A stretch of 64,000 bases of DNA from Bacteroidaceae bacterium (GTDB taxonomy: Bacteria; Bacteroidota; Bacteroidia; Bacteroidales; Bacteroidaceae), in NCBI GenBank assembly GCA_017631315.1, contig JAGBTN010000015.1:219936-283935 (forward strand), read 5' to 3'. How positions within the stretch are numbered: the stretch's first letter is position 1; every line of letters begins with the position of its first letter. Positions 1 to 8,631 of this stretch are shown here, piece by piece. The position numbers and the translations under genes were made by a program. The notes beneath the pieces were generated by a model, which saw only the letters and a program-made list of their open reading frames with translations, made no database searches and was not told the origin of the DNA.

Positions 1-93
1 TTCGGATAAGCCCTTTTCTACCTTCCTACCTAACGTCGGGAACGCCCTCCTTAAGGGGCAATATCGGACACGCCACACCTGTTCGAAAAACAA

Positions 94-181
94 GCACTGC
101 CTTGTTGCCCAAATAGGTTAACCATTATAGCCAACAAGCACTGCCTAATTGACCGATTAGGCAGTGCTTGTCTGACGAATA
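94..181. repeat. 22-nt-period array, locus 1 (family R1, variant cores)
   Basis: Four 8-bp cores start at 94, 116, 138 and 160, exactly 22 nt apart: GCACTGCC, GGTTAACC, GCACTGCC and GGCAGTGC. The last is the reverse complement of the first and third. The array lies downstream of pyrH (minus strand). I see no gene in positions 1-93 and cannot say what they belong to. Confidence 0.75.
134..171 (-). terminator. Perfect 16-bp hairpin downstream of pyrH
   Basis: Positions 134-149 and 156-171 are perfect reverse complements separated by a 6-nt loop. It is placed correctly to end the birA-pyrH transcript, but there is no proper T-tract after the stem on the minus strand (only TTGT), so it may instead be a structural part of the repeat array it sits in. 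Confidence 0.5.
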
Positions 182-237
182 GATACGGCTTTTTCAACGC
201 AATGATTTACAGCAATATGCGTCGAGCCTTGTTTTTC

Positions 238-945
238 TCAGTTGTGCACCAGCGTCCCTATTTCCTCGCCGCTGAGCACTCGCTGCAAATTGCCCACGAT
301 GTCCATATTGAAAACATAGATGGGCAAATCGTTTTGCATGCACATGGCTGTCGCCGTAATGTCCATCACCTTCAATCCTCTTGAGATAACCTCGCTGTAA
401 GTGATGTCGTGGAACTTCGTCGCCGTTGGGTCCTTCTCCGGATCAGCCGTGTAGATACCATCCACTCGGGTGCCCTTCAGCATCACATCGGCCTCAATCT
501 CAATGCCTCGCAGCGAGGAGCCCGTGTCGGTTGTAAAGTAAGGGCTGCCCGTGCCGGCACTGAAGATGACCACTTCGCCCTGTTCCATAGCCTCGATGGC
601 CTTCCACTTGTTGTAGAACTCGCCTATGGGCTCCATGCGGATAGCCGTCATGACACGGTTCTTCTGCCCTATGGCACCCAGCGCACTGCTCAGGGCAAGC
701 GAGTTGATAACCGTGGCACACATGCCCATCTGATCGCCCTTGACACGGTCGAAACCCTTGCCGGCACCGGAAAGGCCACGGAAAATGTTGCCGCCGCCTA
801 TGACGATACCAATCTGCACACCCATGCTGGCCACGTCCTTTATCTGCTGAGCATACTCGTTGAGACGCTTCACATCGATGCCATAGCCCTGCTCTCCCAT
901 CAGACTTTCACCGGAGAGTTTAAGAAGAATACGTTTGAATCTCAT
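238..945 (-). CDS. pyrH: UMP kinase PyrH
   Basis: A 235-aa cytoplasmic kinase that phosphorylates UMP to UDP in pyrimidine nucleotide synthesis. The family's opening KRILLKLSGE (residues 4-13) and the glycine-rich IVIGGGNIFRG near residue 50 are present, together with the aspartate-rich YTADPEKDP segment near residue 168 that is typical of the amino-acid-kinase fold in bacterial UMP kinases. Length is normal. The ATG (945-943) overlaps the TGA of birA in an ATGA arrangement, so the two are very probably translationally coupled. Identification is secure. Confidence 0.97.
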   Translation of the reverse strand: MRFKRILLKLSGESLMGEQGYGIDVKRLNEYAQQIKDVASMGVQIGIVIGGGNIFRGLSGAGKGFDRVKGDQMGMCATVINSLALSSALGAIGQKNRVMTAIRMEPIGEFYNKWKAIEAMEQGEVVIFSAGTGSPYFTTDTGSSLRGIEIEADVMLKGTRVDGIYTADPEKDPTATKFHDITYSEVISRGLKVMDITATAMCMQNDLPIYVFNMDIVGNLQRVLSGEEIGTLVHN

Positions 946-1721
946 AATATATATTTTAGTTCCTTGAATTCGTAGCGGCGGAGAAGCCCCTCTTTGTCGC
1001 AGAGAAGAATGTGACCACTTGGTTCAACATCGACAATCTTGGCGTAAAAAGTTCCCATTTCATCGGCAAATTCGTGCTCCTCACCACTTCGGTAAAGCCC
1101 ACTTTTATACGCCTCGTGCACCGCATCGAGTGCGGCAATGTTGCCATTTTCTATCTTCCGGAAAAGACTCGTGAAGTGCTCCATGAACTGTTCCAACACA
1201 AAGCGTCGCTCAACATCGTGCCCCGCAATGTCTGCCAAGGAACGCGGATTTGGTGCATCACTCAAGAAACAACGCTGGTTCACATTGATGCCGATGCCGA
1301 TAGTAGAGCGCAAAACCTGCGACCCCTGCAAATCGTTCTCGATAAGTATGCCCGCCACTTTGCTGTCGCCAAAGTAGATGTCGTTGGGCCACTTGACGGA
1401 AAACCCCGGAACAAAAGCATTGAGTGCAGCCTTCACCGCCAAGGCAGCAGCCTCCGAGATGGCAAACATACGGCGAATGGGCAGTGCCGCCGGCATCACA
1501 CGAAGGCTGAACAACAGGTTTTCGCCTCGTGCCGACTCCCATTTGTTTGTGGCTGCTCCGCGACCGCCCGACTGGAACTCGGTCGTAACGAGCGTCATAC
1601 GACGGTCGCCCGGCGCACCAAAACGCCGGAGAAAGTTGTTCGTAGAATCCACCTCATCGAGCTCAATCATACGAAACACCGGCGAATCGTCCAGACAAAA
1701 ATGCTTCTCCATTGTCAACAA
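942..1721 (-). CDS. birA: Biotin--[acetyl-CoA-carboxylase] ligase BirA
   Basis: Attaches biotin to the biotin carboxyl carrier domain by way of biotinyl-AMP. The protein (259 aa) has SGGRGAATNKWES (the GRGR-type biotinyl-AMP loop, here GRGA) and VKWPNDIYFGDSKVAGIL, the substrate-lysine segment of the family. There is no N-terminal helix-turn-helix, so it is a catalytic-only form rather than an E. coli-type biotin repressor. The start may be at 1721 or 1712 (MEKHF); both lie just downstream of a -7 element at 1746-1738. It is first in a two-gene operon with pyrH. Confidence 0.93.
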   Translation of the reverse strand: MLTMEKHFCLDDSPVFRMIELDEVDSTNNFLRRFGAPGDRRMTLVTTEFQSGGRGAATNKWESARGENLLFSLRVMPAALPIRRMFAISEAAALAVKAALNAFVPGFSVKWPNDIYFGDSKVAGILIENDLQGSQVLRSTIGIGINVNQRCFLSDAPNPRSLADIAGHDVERRFVLEQFMEHFTSLFRKIENGNIAALDAVHEAYKSGLYRSGEEHEFADEMGTFYAKIVDVEPSGHILLCDKEGLLRRYEFKELKYIL

Positions 1722-1737
1722 TCTACTTTTCTATAGT

Positions 1738-1746
1738 GCAAAGATA
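1738..1746 (-). promoter_or_regulatory. Promoter -7 element for birA-pyrH
   Basis: On the minus strand this reads TATCTTTGC, a match to the Bacteroidetes TAnnTTTG element, 17 nt before the birA start. Confidence 0.7.
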
Positions 1747-1842
1747 GTAAACTTTTCATTATAAAAGACCACTAAGACAAAAGGAAGAGCAAAATAATAC
1801 AAGATTTATCGCGTAATACTTCACGATATGCAAACTTTTGGC

Positions 1843-1851
1843 TAACTTTGC
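1843..1851 (+). promoter_or_regulatory. Promoter -7 element for the GH2 gene
   Basis: Reads TAACTTTGC, 31 nt before the ATG at 1883. No clear -33 TTTG at the usual distance. Confidence 0.65.
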
Positions 1852-1882
1852 ACGGAATTACATCTAACCAAACAAACAAGAC

Positions 1883-4573
1883 ATGAAACGTACGATTCTT
1901 TCTCTTCTGATGGTGACACTCACAGCCATTCTTCCCGTCAGAGCCAACAGTAGAAACAATTTTATCAGCCTTGATTCACGCCTCAAACATGGCGGTAACC
2001 AGACATGGCACATGCTTCGTGCCGGAGATGCCCAGGCAACAGCATCGGAAATATCTACCATTGGATTCGACACGAAAGGCTGGACAGAGGCAATTGTACC
2101 TGCAACTGTGCTGACGAACCTCGTGGAGCAGAAAGTTTACCCTGAGCCTTACTACGGACAAACCAATAAACTTGCCAACAACATCATCCCCGATCTGGCA
2201 AAAGTGGGACACGAATTCTATACTTATTGGTTTAGAACCGAGTTCCAAGTGCCTGCCGAATATAAAGGAAAGCACATTTGGCTCGAACCGATGGGCATTA
2301 ATTATCGGGCAGAAGTGTGGGTCAACGGACACATGATAGGACAGATGGCGGGCATGTTTAACAGCCAACCTTTCGACATTACCGACCGCGTGAAGCCCGG
2401 GCAGACTGCGGTTCTTGCCATTCGCGTAAAGCCTGTCGATGTGCCGGGCACTACGATGCCCAAGAGTTGGGGAGCGGCCGGCGAGTGGCACAATGGTGGT
2501 GATGGCTGGATTGGGCAGAACGTGACGCAACTTATGACTGTGGGTTGGGACTTTACCTTCGAGGATGGTGTACGCGACCGCAACACCGGCATCTGGCGTT
2601 CGGTGCGTCTCTATGCCACAGGAGCCCAACAATTGCGCAGTCCTTATGTCTGCTCGGAACTGTCGAAGCCGAACTACGACAAGGCGAGCGAAACAGTGAG
2701 TGTGGAGGTTTGGAACCCCAATACGAGAGGCGGCGAGTGCTATGTGAGCGGAAGTATTGATGGTACGGACATCACTTTCAAGTCGGAAAAGATTAAGTTG
2801 CAGCGTGGCGAGCATACGACGGTTACTTTCTCGCCGAAGGATTTTCCGCAGCTTGTCATTGAGAATCCCCGTTTGTGGTGGCCGAAGAACAAGGGCCCTC
2901 AGAATCTTTATACGCTTCGTCTTACCCTTACCGACAGCAAGGGTGGTGTGATGGACAGTCTTTCTACGCGTTTCGGCATACGCGAAATTGTTGCCAGCCG
3001 CGAGACGCCCGACAAGTCGAAGGTCTTCATTGTGAACGGCCACAAGACCTTTGTCCGTGGCAACAACTGGATTCCTGAGGCGATGCTCCGCACCGATGAC
3101 AGGCGAATGGAGACGGAGTTGGCATATACCGACCAGTCGGGTCTGAACTTGTTGCGTTTGTGGGGTGGCGGCATCGCTGAGAGCGACCGCTTCTATGAAC
3201 TGTGTGATGAGTATGGCATTATGGTCTGGCAGGAGTTTTGGATGACGGGCGACACGCGCCATCCTATGGACGAATCGCTTTATTTGGCTAACGTGGAGAA
3301 CACCATGAAGCGCATCCGCAACCATCCTTCCATTATTATATATGTGTCGAGCAACGAGAGTACGGCTGTTACGGGTGCGAAGGAACTCATCCAGAGCCTT
3401 GCTCCCGATGTGCCTTACCAGATGCAGAGCGAATGCGACGGTGTGCACGACGGCAGCCCCTACAAGCAGGTGAACCCGATGCGCCACTACGAGAACACGG
3501 CTTCCGACCGTGGCAGTCGTGTGGATGGCTTTAATCCCGAGTACGGTGCGCCCACCTTGCCCATCGTGGAGAGCCTTCGCGAGATGATGCCTGCCGAGGA
3601 CCTCTGGCCCATCAACAAGGCAACGTGGGACTACATGGACGGCAACGGTTTCCACTTGATGAGTACTCTCTACAAGGATATGGTGAACCAGTATGGCGAA
3701 AGCCACAACATCGACGAGTTTGCACGCCGTGGACAGATGGTGGGAGCCATGAACAGCAAGAGCATCTGGGAGGTGTGGAATGAACACAAACTGCAGTATG
3801 GCGACCGCTGGTGTTCTGGCCTGTTGTTCTGGTATCACAACTGCCCCAACTGGCAGGTATGTGCCCGCATGTGGGACTGGTTCCTGGAGCCGACGGCTTC
3901 GCTGTACCACACGATGCATGCCCTGGAGCCTGTCCACATACAATACGACTACCTGACGAACACCGTGAGCGTGAGCAACGACTACATCGAACCGCAGAAG
4001 GGTCTCCTTGCCAAGGCTGAGGTTTACGACCTGCAGAGCCGCAAGCGGAACACCTTCACGGCAAAGGTGGACGTTCCTGCCGACGGTGTGGCGAACGACA
4101 TTCTCACTGTCGGGTTCCCCGACGACATAACGCCCGTCCACTTCATCGCCCTGGAACTGACCGACGCCAAGGGCAACGTGGTGAGCCGCAATTTCTACTG
4201 GCGCTCCAACAGCAAGTATGAGGGCAAGAACACGGTGACCGGCCCCTGCACAGGCGGTTTCGAAGCACTCGGCACCATGCCCGAGGCCAAGCCCTCGGTA
4301 GTGGCTCGCCGCCTCGCCGACAAGGATGGATACTGCCACTGGCAGGTGACGCTGAAGAACAGCAGCCGGCGCATCGCCTTCTTCTGCCAACTGCTCCTCA
4401 CCGATGCCAACGACAAAGCCGTACACGGCACCTTCTACAGCGACAACTTCCTGACGCTGCTGCCCGGACAGAAGCAAGTCATCAACATCCGTACACCCAA
4501 GCACGACGGCACAGACTACCGCCTGCGTTTCTGCGAAAACATGGGCACTGTGCGCAACGTAAACATCAAATAG
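1883..4573 (+). CDS. Secreted GH2 glycosidase, beta-mannosidase / exo-beta-glucosaminidase type
   Basis: An 896-aa exported enzyme with a signal peptide (MKRTILSLLMVTLTAILPVRA). Domain order follows GH2: an N-terminal jelly-roll sugar-binding domain (GINYRAEVWVNG), Ig-like domains, then the TIM barrel with LLRLWGGG and the acid/base region NHPSIIIYVSSNES (Glu about 492); PEYG at about 553 is the likely nucleophile region. A C-terminal Ig-like domain follows. This arrangement fits mannosylglycoprotein endo-beta-mannosidase or exo-beta-D-glucosaminidase rather than beta-galactosidase; the substrate cannot be fixed from sequence. It is probably periplasmic and acts on glycans. It has its own promoter and no coupled partner. 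Confidence 0.85.
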   Translation: MKRTILSLLMVTLTAILPVRANSRNNFISLDSRLKHGGNQTWHMLRAGDAQATASEISTIGFDTKGWTEAIVPATVLTNLVEQKVYPEPYYGQTNKLANNIIPDLAKVGHEFYTYWFRTEFQVPAEYKGKHIWLEPMGINYRAEVWVNGHMIGQMAGMFNSQPFDITDRVKPGQTAVLAIRVKPVDVPGTTMPKSWGAAGEWHNGGDGWIGQNVTQLMTVGWDFTFEDGVRDRNTGIWRSVRLYATGAQQLRSPYVCSELSKPNYDKASETVSVEVWNPNTRGGECYVSGSIDGTDITFKSEKIKLQRGEHTTVTFSPKDFPQLVIENPRLWWPKNKGPQNLYTLRLTLTDSKGGVMDSLSTRFGIREIVASRETPDKSKVFIVNGHKTFVRGNNWIPEAMLRTDDRRMETELAYTDQSGLNLLRLWGGGIAESDRFYELCDEYGIMVWQEFWMTGDTRHPMDESLYLANVENTMKRIRNHPSIIIYVSSNESTAVTGAKELIQSLAPDVPYQMQSECDGVHDGSPYKQVNPMRHYENTASDRGSRVDGFNPEYGAPTLPIVESLREMMPAEDLWPINKATWDYMDGNGFHLMSTLYKDMVNQYGESHNIDEFARRGQMVGAMNSKSIWEVWNEHKLQYGDRWCSGLLFWYHNCPNWQVCARMWDWFLEPTASLYHTMHALEPVHIQYDYLTNTVSVSNDYIEPQKGLLAKAEVYDLQSRKRNTFTAKVDVPADGVANDILTVGFPDDITPVHFIALELTDAKGNVVSRNFYWRSNSKYEGKNTVTGPCTGGFEALGTMPEAKPSVVARRLADKDGYCHWQVTLKNSSRRIAFFCQLLLTDANDKAVHGTFYSDNFLTLLPGQKQVINIRTPKHDGTDYRLRFCENMGTVRNVNIK

Positions 4574-4582
4574 AAAAACATC

Positions 4583-4692
4583 CACTGGCCTTATGCTCCG
4601 GAATGGTTAACCTTTCCCCAAATAATGGTTAAGCATTCCGGCCATAATGGTTAACCCTTTTGGCAATAATGGTTAACCATTCCCGGCGACAA
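4583..4692. repeat. 22-nt-period array, locus 2 (family R1)
   Basis: GGTTAACC or one-base variants start at 4605, 4627, 4649 and 4671, exactly 22 nt apart. A degenerate unit with core CACTGGCC sits in register at 4583. The spacers run ATT..GGC..ATAAT. The array fills most of the gap between the GH2 gene and the sugar kinase. Confidence 0.9.
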
Positions 4693-4738
4693 GCAACAAG
4701 GCACACCGAACCAACCCATAAGACAATACCCGAAAACC

Positions 4739-5908
4739 ATGAAATGCCAAGAAAAATTCTTTGAGAAATACAAACGCGAACCAGAAGCCATTGCCTTCTG
4801 CCCCTACCGCGTCTGCCCCATCGGCGCACACAGCGACGCCAACCTCGGCAAGATAACCGGCCTCGCCATCGACAAGGGCATACACATCGCCTACAGCCCC
4901 AAGCACAACGGCGTAGTGGAACTCAGTTCCCTGCAGTTCGACAAACGCGCACAGTTCCACGTCCGCGACGTGCCACGACACAAAGAAAACGACTGGGCAG
5001 ACTACCTGCGGGGCGTCACACTCAAACTCGGCGAACGCTATCCCCTCACGTCCGGACTGAGCGGCATCATCGAAGGCAGCCTCCCCATCGGCGGCCTCTC
5101 CTCGTCGGCAGCCGTAGCCCTCGTCTTCCTCAAAGCACTCTGCCACGTCAACAACATACACCCCGAACCACAAGAACTGATACGCATCTCCGTCGCATCC
5201 GAAAACGACTACGTCGGCGTCAACAGCGGCAAACTCGACCAAAGCTGCGAAGTCTACTCCAAAAAAGACCACCTCCTCTACCTCGACACCAAGACCGACC
5301 AGTACGAACTCATACCCACCCACCCGCAGATGAAGCCCTACCGCATAGCCATCTTCTTCAGCGGCATCGAACGCACACTGGCCGGCAGCAAATTCAACAT
5401 GCGCATAGACGAAGCACGAAGCGCCGCCTACGCACTCATGGCATACACCGGCATCGAATACGGCAAGTTCCACGAAGCCAACCTCAGAGCCGTGCCACGA
5501 CAAATCTACGAACAATACAAACTCCAACTGCCCGAAACCTGGCGCAGAAGAGCAGAACACTGGTACACCGAATACGACCGCGTAGAACAAGGAGCCGAAG
5601 CCTGGCGCCAAGGAGACCTGCAAACCTACGGCCAACTCAGTTTCGAAAGCGGACACAGCAGCATCGTCAACTGGGAAACAGGCTCGCCCGAACTCAAAGC
5701 ACTCTACGACATCATGCGACACACCGACGGCATCTACGGCGGACGATTCAGCGGAGCAGGATTCAAAGGCTGCTGCATGGCACTCATCGACCCAGCATAC
5801 GAAGAAAACATCACCCGACAAGTCACCACAGAATACCTCAAGATATTCCCACAACTCAAAGACAAATACAGCTACCACATCTGCCAAAGCGCCGACGGAG
5901 TACTCTGA
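4739..5908 (+). CDS. GHMP sugar kinase, galactokinase / galacturonokinase-like
   Basis: A 389-aa cytosolic GHMP kinase expected to make a sugar-1-phosphate. The ATP-binding GGLSSSAAVAL loop is near residue 118 and the C-terminal GGRFSGAGFKGCC motif is present. The sugar-binding signature near residues 22-36 is CPYRVCPIGAHSDAN, not the GEHTDYN of ordinary galactokinase; from memory it more closely resembles the SPYRICPLGAH signature of plant galacturonokinase. The next gene, 26 nt downstream, is a nucleotidyltransferase, which would turn the sugar-1-phosphate into an NDP-sugar. The coding strand is strongly C/A-rich. Kinase family is certain; the substrate is inference. Confidence 0.8.
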   Translation: MKCQEKFFEKYKREPEAIAFCPYRVCPIGAHSDANLGKITGLAIDKGIHIAYSPKHNGVVELSSLQFDKRAQFHVRDVPRHKENDWADYLRGVTLKLGERYPLTSGLSGIIEGSLPIGGLSSSAAVALVFLKALCHVNNIHPEPQELIRISVASENDYVGVNSGKLDQSCEVYSKKDHLLYLDTKTDQYELIPTHPQMKPYRIAIFFSGIERTLAGSKFNMRIDEARSAAYALMAYTGIEYGKFHEANLRAVPRQIYEQYKLQLPETWRRRAEHWYTEYDRVEQGAEAWRQGDLQTYGQLSFESGHSSIVNWETGSPELKALYDIMRHTDGIYGGRFSGAGFKGCCMALIDPAYEENITRQVTTEYLKIFPQLKDKYSYHICQSADGVL

Positions 5909-5934
5909 AAACACACAAAACAACAGCACACAAC

Positions 5935-6675
5935 ATGAAATGCCTCATACTGGCCGCCGGCTATGCCACACGCCTATACCCACTCACCGAAAACCAACCC
6001 AAACCACTCCTCACAGTAGGCAACAAAACAATCCTCGACTGGCTCATAGACGACATAGACGGAGCCGGACTCGTCGACGAATACATCGTCATCTCCAACC
6101 ACAAGTTCGCCCGCCACTTCCAAGACTGGGCAAACACAAAACCACAGAAAATAACCATCGTGGACGACGGCACATCCACCAACGAAACACGACTCGGAGC
6201 CGTCTGCGACATACAATTCGCCATCGAACAACTCAACCTCGACGACGACATGCTCGTCATCGCCGGCGACAACCTGCTCGACTTCAGCCTGCAACGCTTC
6301 GTCCACTACGCCCACAAGAAACAAACATCCTGCATCATGCGCTTTTGGGAAACAGACGAACAACGACTCCTTAAATGCGGCGTCGTCACCATCGACGAAC
6401 AAGACCGCATACTGCGCATGACCGAAAAGTCGCCCACACCCGAAACACACTGGTGCTGCCCACCCTTCTACTACTATACACGCCAAGACGCACGCCTCGT
6501 CAAAAAAGGCATCGAAAACGGCTGCGGCACCGACGCACCAGGCAGCTACATCGCATGGCTATGCACCCAAACACCCGTACACGCCATGGAAATGCCCGGA
6601 AAACGCTACGACATCGGCAACCTGCAAAGCTACGAACAAGTACAACACAACTACCAAGGCATCACCATAAACTAA
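5935..6675 (+). CDS. Sugar-1-phosphate nucleotidyltransferase
   Basis: A 246-aa Rossmann-like nucleotidyltransferase, condensing a sugar-1-phosphate with an NTP. It begins with the family loop LILAAGYATRLYPLTENQPKPLL (read here as two adjoining motifs, the glycine-rich NTP loop and the KPLL motif) and has the metal-binding aspartate in IAGDNLLDF. It lacks the left-handed beta-helix of GlmU-type enzymes. Its pairing with the kinase upstream suggests a two-step salvage route from free sugar to NDP-sugar. Confidence 0.82.
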   Translation: MKCLILAAGYATRLYPLTENQPKPLLTVGNKTILDWLIDDIDGAGLVDEYIVISNHKFARHFQDWANTKPQKITIVDDGTSTNETRLGAVCDIQFAIEQLNLDDDMLVIAGDNLLDFSLQRFVHYAHKKQTSCIMRFWETDEQRLLKCGVVTIDEQDRILRMTEKSPTPETHWCCPPFYYYTRQDARLVKKGIENGCGTDAPGSYIAWLCTQTPVHAMEMPGKRYDIGNLQSYEQVQHNYQGITIN

Positions 6676-6725
6676 GGCCAGCAGACAAAGAAACACACAC
6701 ATTAAACCATTTTTCCGCCTGATTA

Positions 6726-6758
6726 TTTGCACGTTTGGCAGAAATAACATATCTTTGC
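6726..6758 (+). promoter_or_regulatory. Promoter for rimP-nusA-infB
   Basis: TTTG at 6726-6729 and TATCTTTGC at 6750-6758 are separated by 20 nt, a full match to the Bacteroidetes -33/-7 layout. The start codon of rimP is 74 nt further, leaving room for a structured leader. Confidence 0.8.
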
Positions 6759-6771
6759 ACACAGAAAGATG

Positions 6772-6802
6772 AAAGTGAGGGGCTATAAAAGTTCCTCACT
6801 TT
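6772..6802 (+). promoter_or_regulatory. Terminator-like leader hairpin before rimP
   Basis: AAAGTGAGG (6772-6780) pairs perfectly with CCTCACTTT (6794-6802) around a 13-nt loop and is followed by a T-rich run. It lies in the 5' leader between promoter and rimP start, where it could act as an attenuator; an autoregulatory role through NusA is inference. Confidence 0.55.
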
Positions 6803-6832
6803 TCTTTAATAAACCAAAAAACACTTCAACAC

Positions 6833-7300
6833 ATGATCAGCAAAAGCGCAGTACAGCAAGCCGTAGAACAATGGCTCGAAGGCAAAGAGTATTTCCTGGT
6901 TGACATCAACATCACACCCGATGACCGCATCGTCGTAGAAATAGACCACGCCGACGGCGTCTGGATAGAAGACTGTGCCGACCTGAGCCGCCACATAGAA
7001 TCGTGCCTCAGCCGAGACGAAGAAGACTACGAACTCGAAGTAGGCAGTGCCGGACTCGGACAACCCTTCCGCGTTCGCCGACAGTACGAAATACACATCG
7101 GACAAGAAGTCGAAACACAACTGCGCGACGGACACAAATACCGAGGCACACTCCTCAGCGTAAACGAAGAAAGCTTCCAGCTGAACATACAACAAAAAGT
7201 CAAAGAAGAAGGCAAAAAACGTCCCGTAGTCAAAGAAGTACCCACAGACTTCCGCTTCGAAGACATCGCCTACACAAAATACCTCATCAAAGTGAAATAA
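6833..7300 (+). CDS. rimP: Ribosome maturation factor RimP
   Basis: A 155-aa protein required for 30S subunit maturation. It has the family's N-terminal alpha/beta domain (residues 1-75, including EIDHADGVWIEDCADLSRHIE) with the ELEVGSAGLGQPF motif at the domain junction, and a C-terminal SH3-like domain. It is first in rimP-nusA-infB, the order found in most bacteria. Codons end mostly in A or C. Confidence 0.95.
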   Translation: MISKSAVQQAVEQWLEGKEYFLVDINITPDDRIVVEIDHADGVWIEDCADLSRHIESCLSRDEEDYELEVGSAGLGQPFRVRRQYEIHIGQEVETQLRDGHKYRGTLLSVNEESFQLNIQQKVKEEGKKRPVVKEVPTDFRFEDIAYTKYLIKVK

Positions 7301-7321
7301 AACATAACACATACACACACA

Positions 7322-8581
7322 ATGGCAAAGACAACAAAACAAAAAGATGCGGCAGACATGATAGAAGTATTTGCCGACTTCAAAGAGAAAAACAACATCG
7401 ACAGAGCCACACTCGTCAGCGTCCTCGAAGAATGCTTTCGCAGCGTCATCTCCAAGATGTACGGCTCCGACGAAAACTACGACATCATCGTCAACCCCGA
7501 CAAAGGCGACTTCGAAATCTACCATAACCGCGTCGTTGTACCCGACGGCGAAGTAAAAGACCCAAATAAAGAAATCGCCCTCAGTGAAGCACAGAAAATC
7601 GAAGACGACTACGAAATAGACGAAGAAGTCAGCCAACGCGTAGAAGTAGCAGACTTCGGACGTCGCGCAATCCTGCAACTGCGCCAAACATTGGCCAGCC
7701 GCATCATGGAACTCGAATACGATTCACTCTACAACCAATACAAAGAACGCGAAGGCGAAATCATCACCGCCGAAGTATATCAAACCTGGAAACGCGAAAC
7801 ACTCCTCATGGACGAAGACGGAAACGAACTCCTTCTCCCACGTCAGGAGCAAATCCCCGGAGACTTCTTCCGAAAAGGAGAAAGCACACGAGCAGTCATC
7901 TCACGTGTAGAAAACACAGGTGGCAAGCCACGCATCATCCTCAGCCGCACCGATCCAGCCTTTTTGCAACACATGCTCGAAGCAGAAGTGCCAGAAATAC
8001 AAGACGGACTTATCACCATCCACAAGATAGCACGCATCCCCGGCGAACGTGCAAAAATAGCAGTAGAAAGCTATGACGACCGCATCGACCCAGTAGGAGC
8101 ATGCGTCGGTGTCAAAGGAAGCCGTCTGCGCGGCATCGTTCACGAGTTGAAAGGCGAAAACATCGACGTAGTGACATGGACATCCAACACACAACTCATG
8201 ATTACCCGTGCACTCAATCCTGCTCGCGTCAACAGCGTTGTCCTTCACGAAGAAGAACATACCGCAGAGGTTTACCTCGATCCCGACCAGGTTTCCCTCG
8301 CCATCGGCAAGGGCGGTCTTAATGTCAAGCTCGCAAGCATGCTTGTCGGATACACAATCGACGTCTTCCGCGAACTCAACGACGAAGACAACGATGACGT
8401 AAGCCTTGACGAATTCACCGATGCTATCGAGCCATGGGTTATCGACGAACTCAAAAAGATTGGTTTCGAGACAGCAAAAGACGTGCTCGGTGCACAGCGT
8501 GAAATGATCATTCAGAATGCCGACCTTGAGGAAGAGACCGTCGACGAAGTGCTCCGCATTCTGCAAGCAGAGTTTGAATAA
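7322..8581 (+). CDS. nusA: Transcription termination/antitermination factor NusA
   Basis: A 419-aa RNA-polymerase-binding factor. Visible domains are the N-terminal RNAP-binding domain (residues 1-130), the S1 domain (about 135-200, GEIITAEVYQ), and two KH domains, including IDPVGACVGVKGSRLRG (first KH) and VSLAIGKGGLNVKLA (second KH). It lacks the acidic C-terminal repeats of E. coli NusA and is shorter accordingly. Codon choice changes within the gene: A/C-ending codons dominate the first two thirds, and G/T-ending codons become common after about position 8100. Confidence 0.96.
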   Translation: MAKTTKQKDAADMIEVFADFKEKNNIDRATLVSVLEECFRSVISKMYGSDENYDIIVNPDKGDFEIYHNRVVVPDGEVKDPNKEIALSEAQKIEDDYEIDEEVSQRVEVADFGRRAILQLRQTLASRIMELEYDSLYNQYKEREGEIITAEVYQTWKRETLLMDEDGNELLLPRQEQIPGDFFRKGESTRAVISRVENTGGKPRIILSRTDPAFLQHMLEAEVPEIQDGLITIHKIARIPGERAKIAVESYDDRIDPVGACVGVKGSRLRGIVHELKGENIDVVTWTSNTQLMITRALNPARVNSVVLHEEEHTAEVYLDPDQVSLAIGKGGLNVKLASMLVGYTIDVFRELNDEDNDDVSLDEFTDAIEPWVIDELKKIGFETAKDVLGAQREMIIQNADLEEETVDEVLRILQAEFE

Positions 8582-8631
8582 TATACCTTTTCACCTTTCA
8601 TTCTTAATTCTTCACCCTTCATTGTTCATAT

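Noticed and set aside
1054-1066. The recurring 13-mer as a conserved peptide motif
   Set aside because: It is translated in different frames and directions in unrelated proteins and is once non-coding, so any constraint is on DNA.
1976-4585. An 869-codon open frame antisense to the GH2 gene
   Set aside because: It mirrors the GH2 gene, whose signal peptide, domains and catalytic region are clear; the antisense protein has no domain and His/Val/Ala-rich shadow composition.
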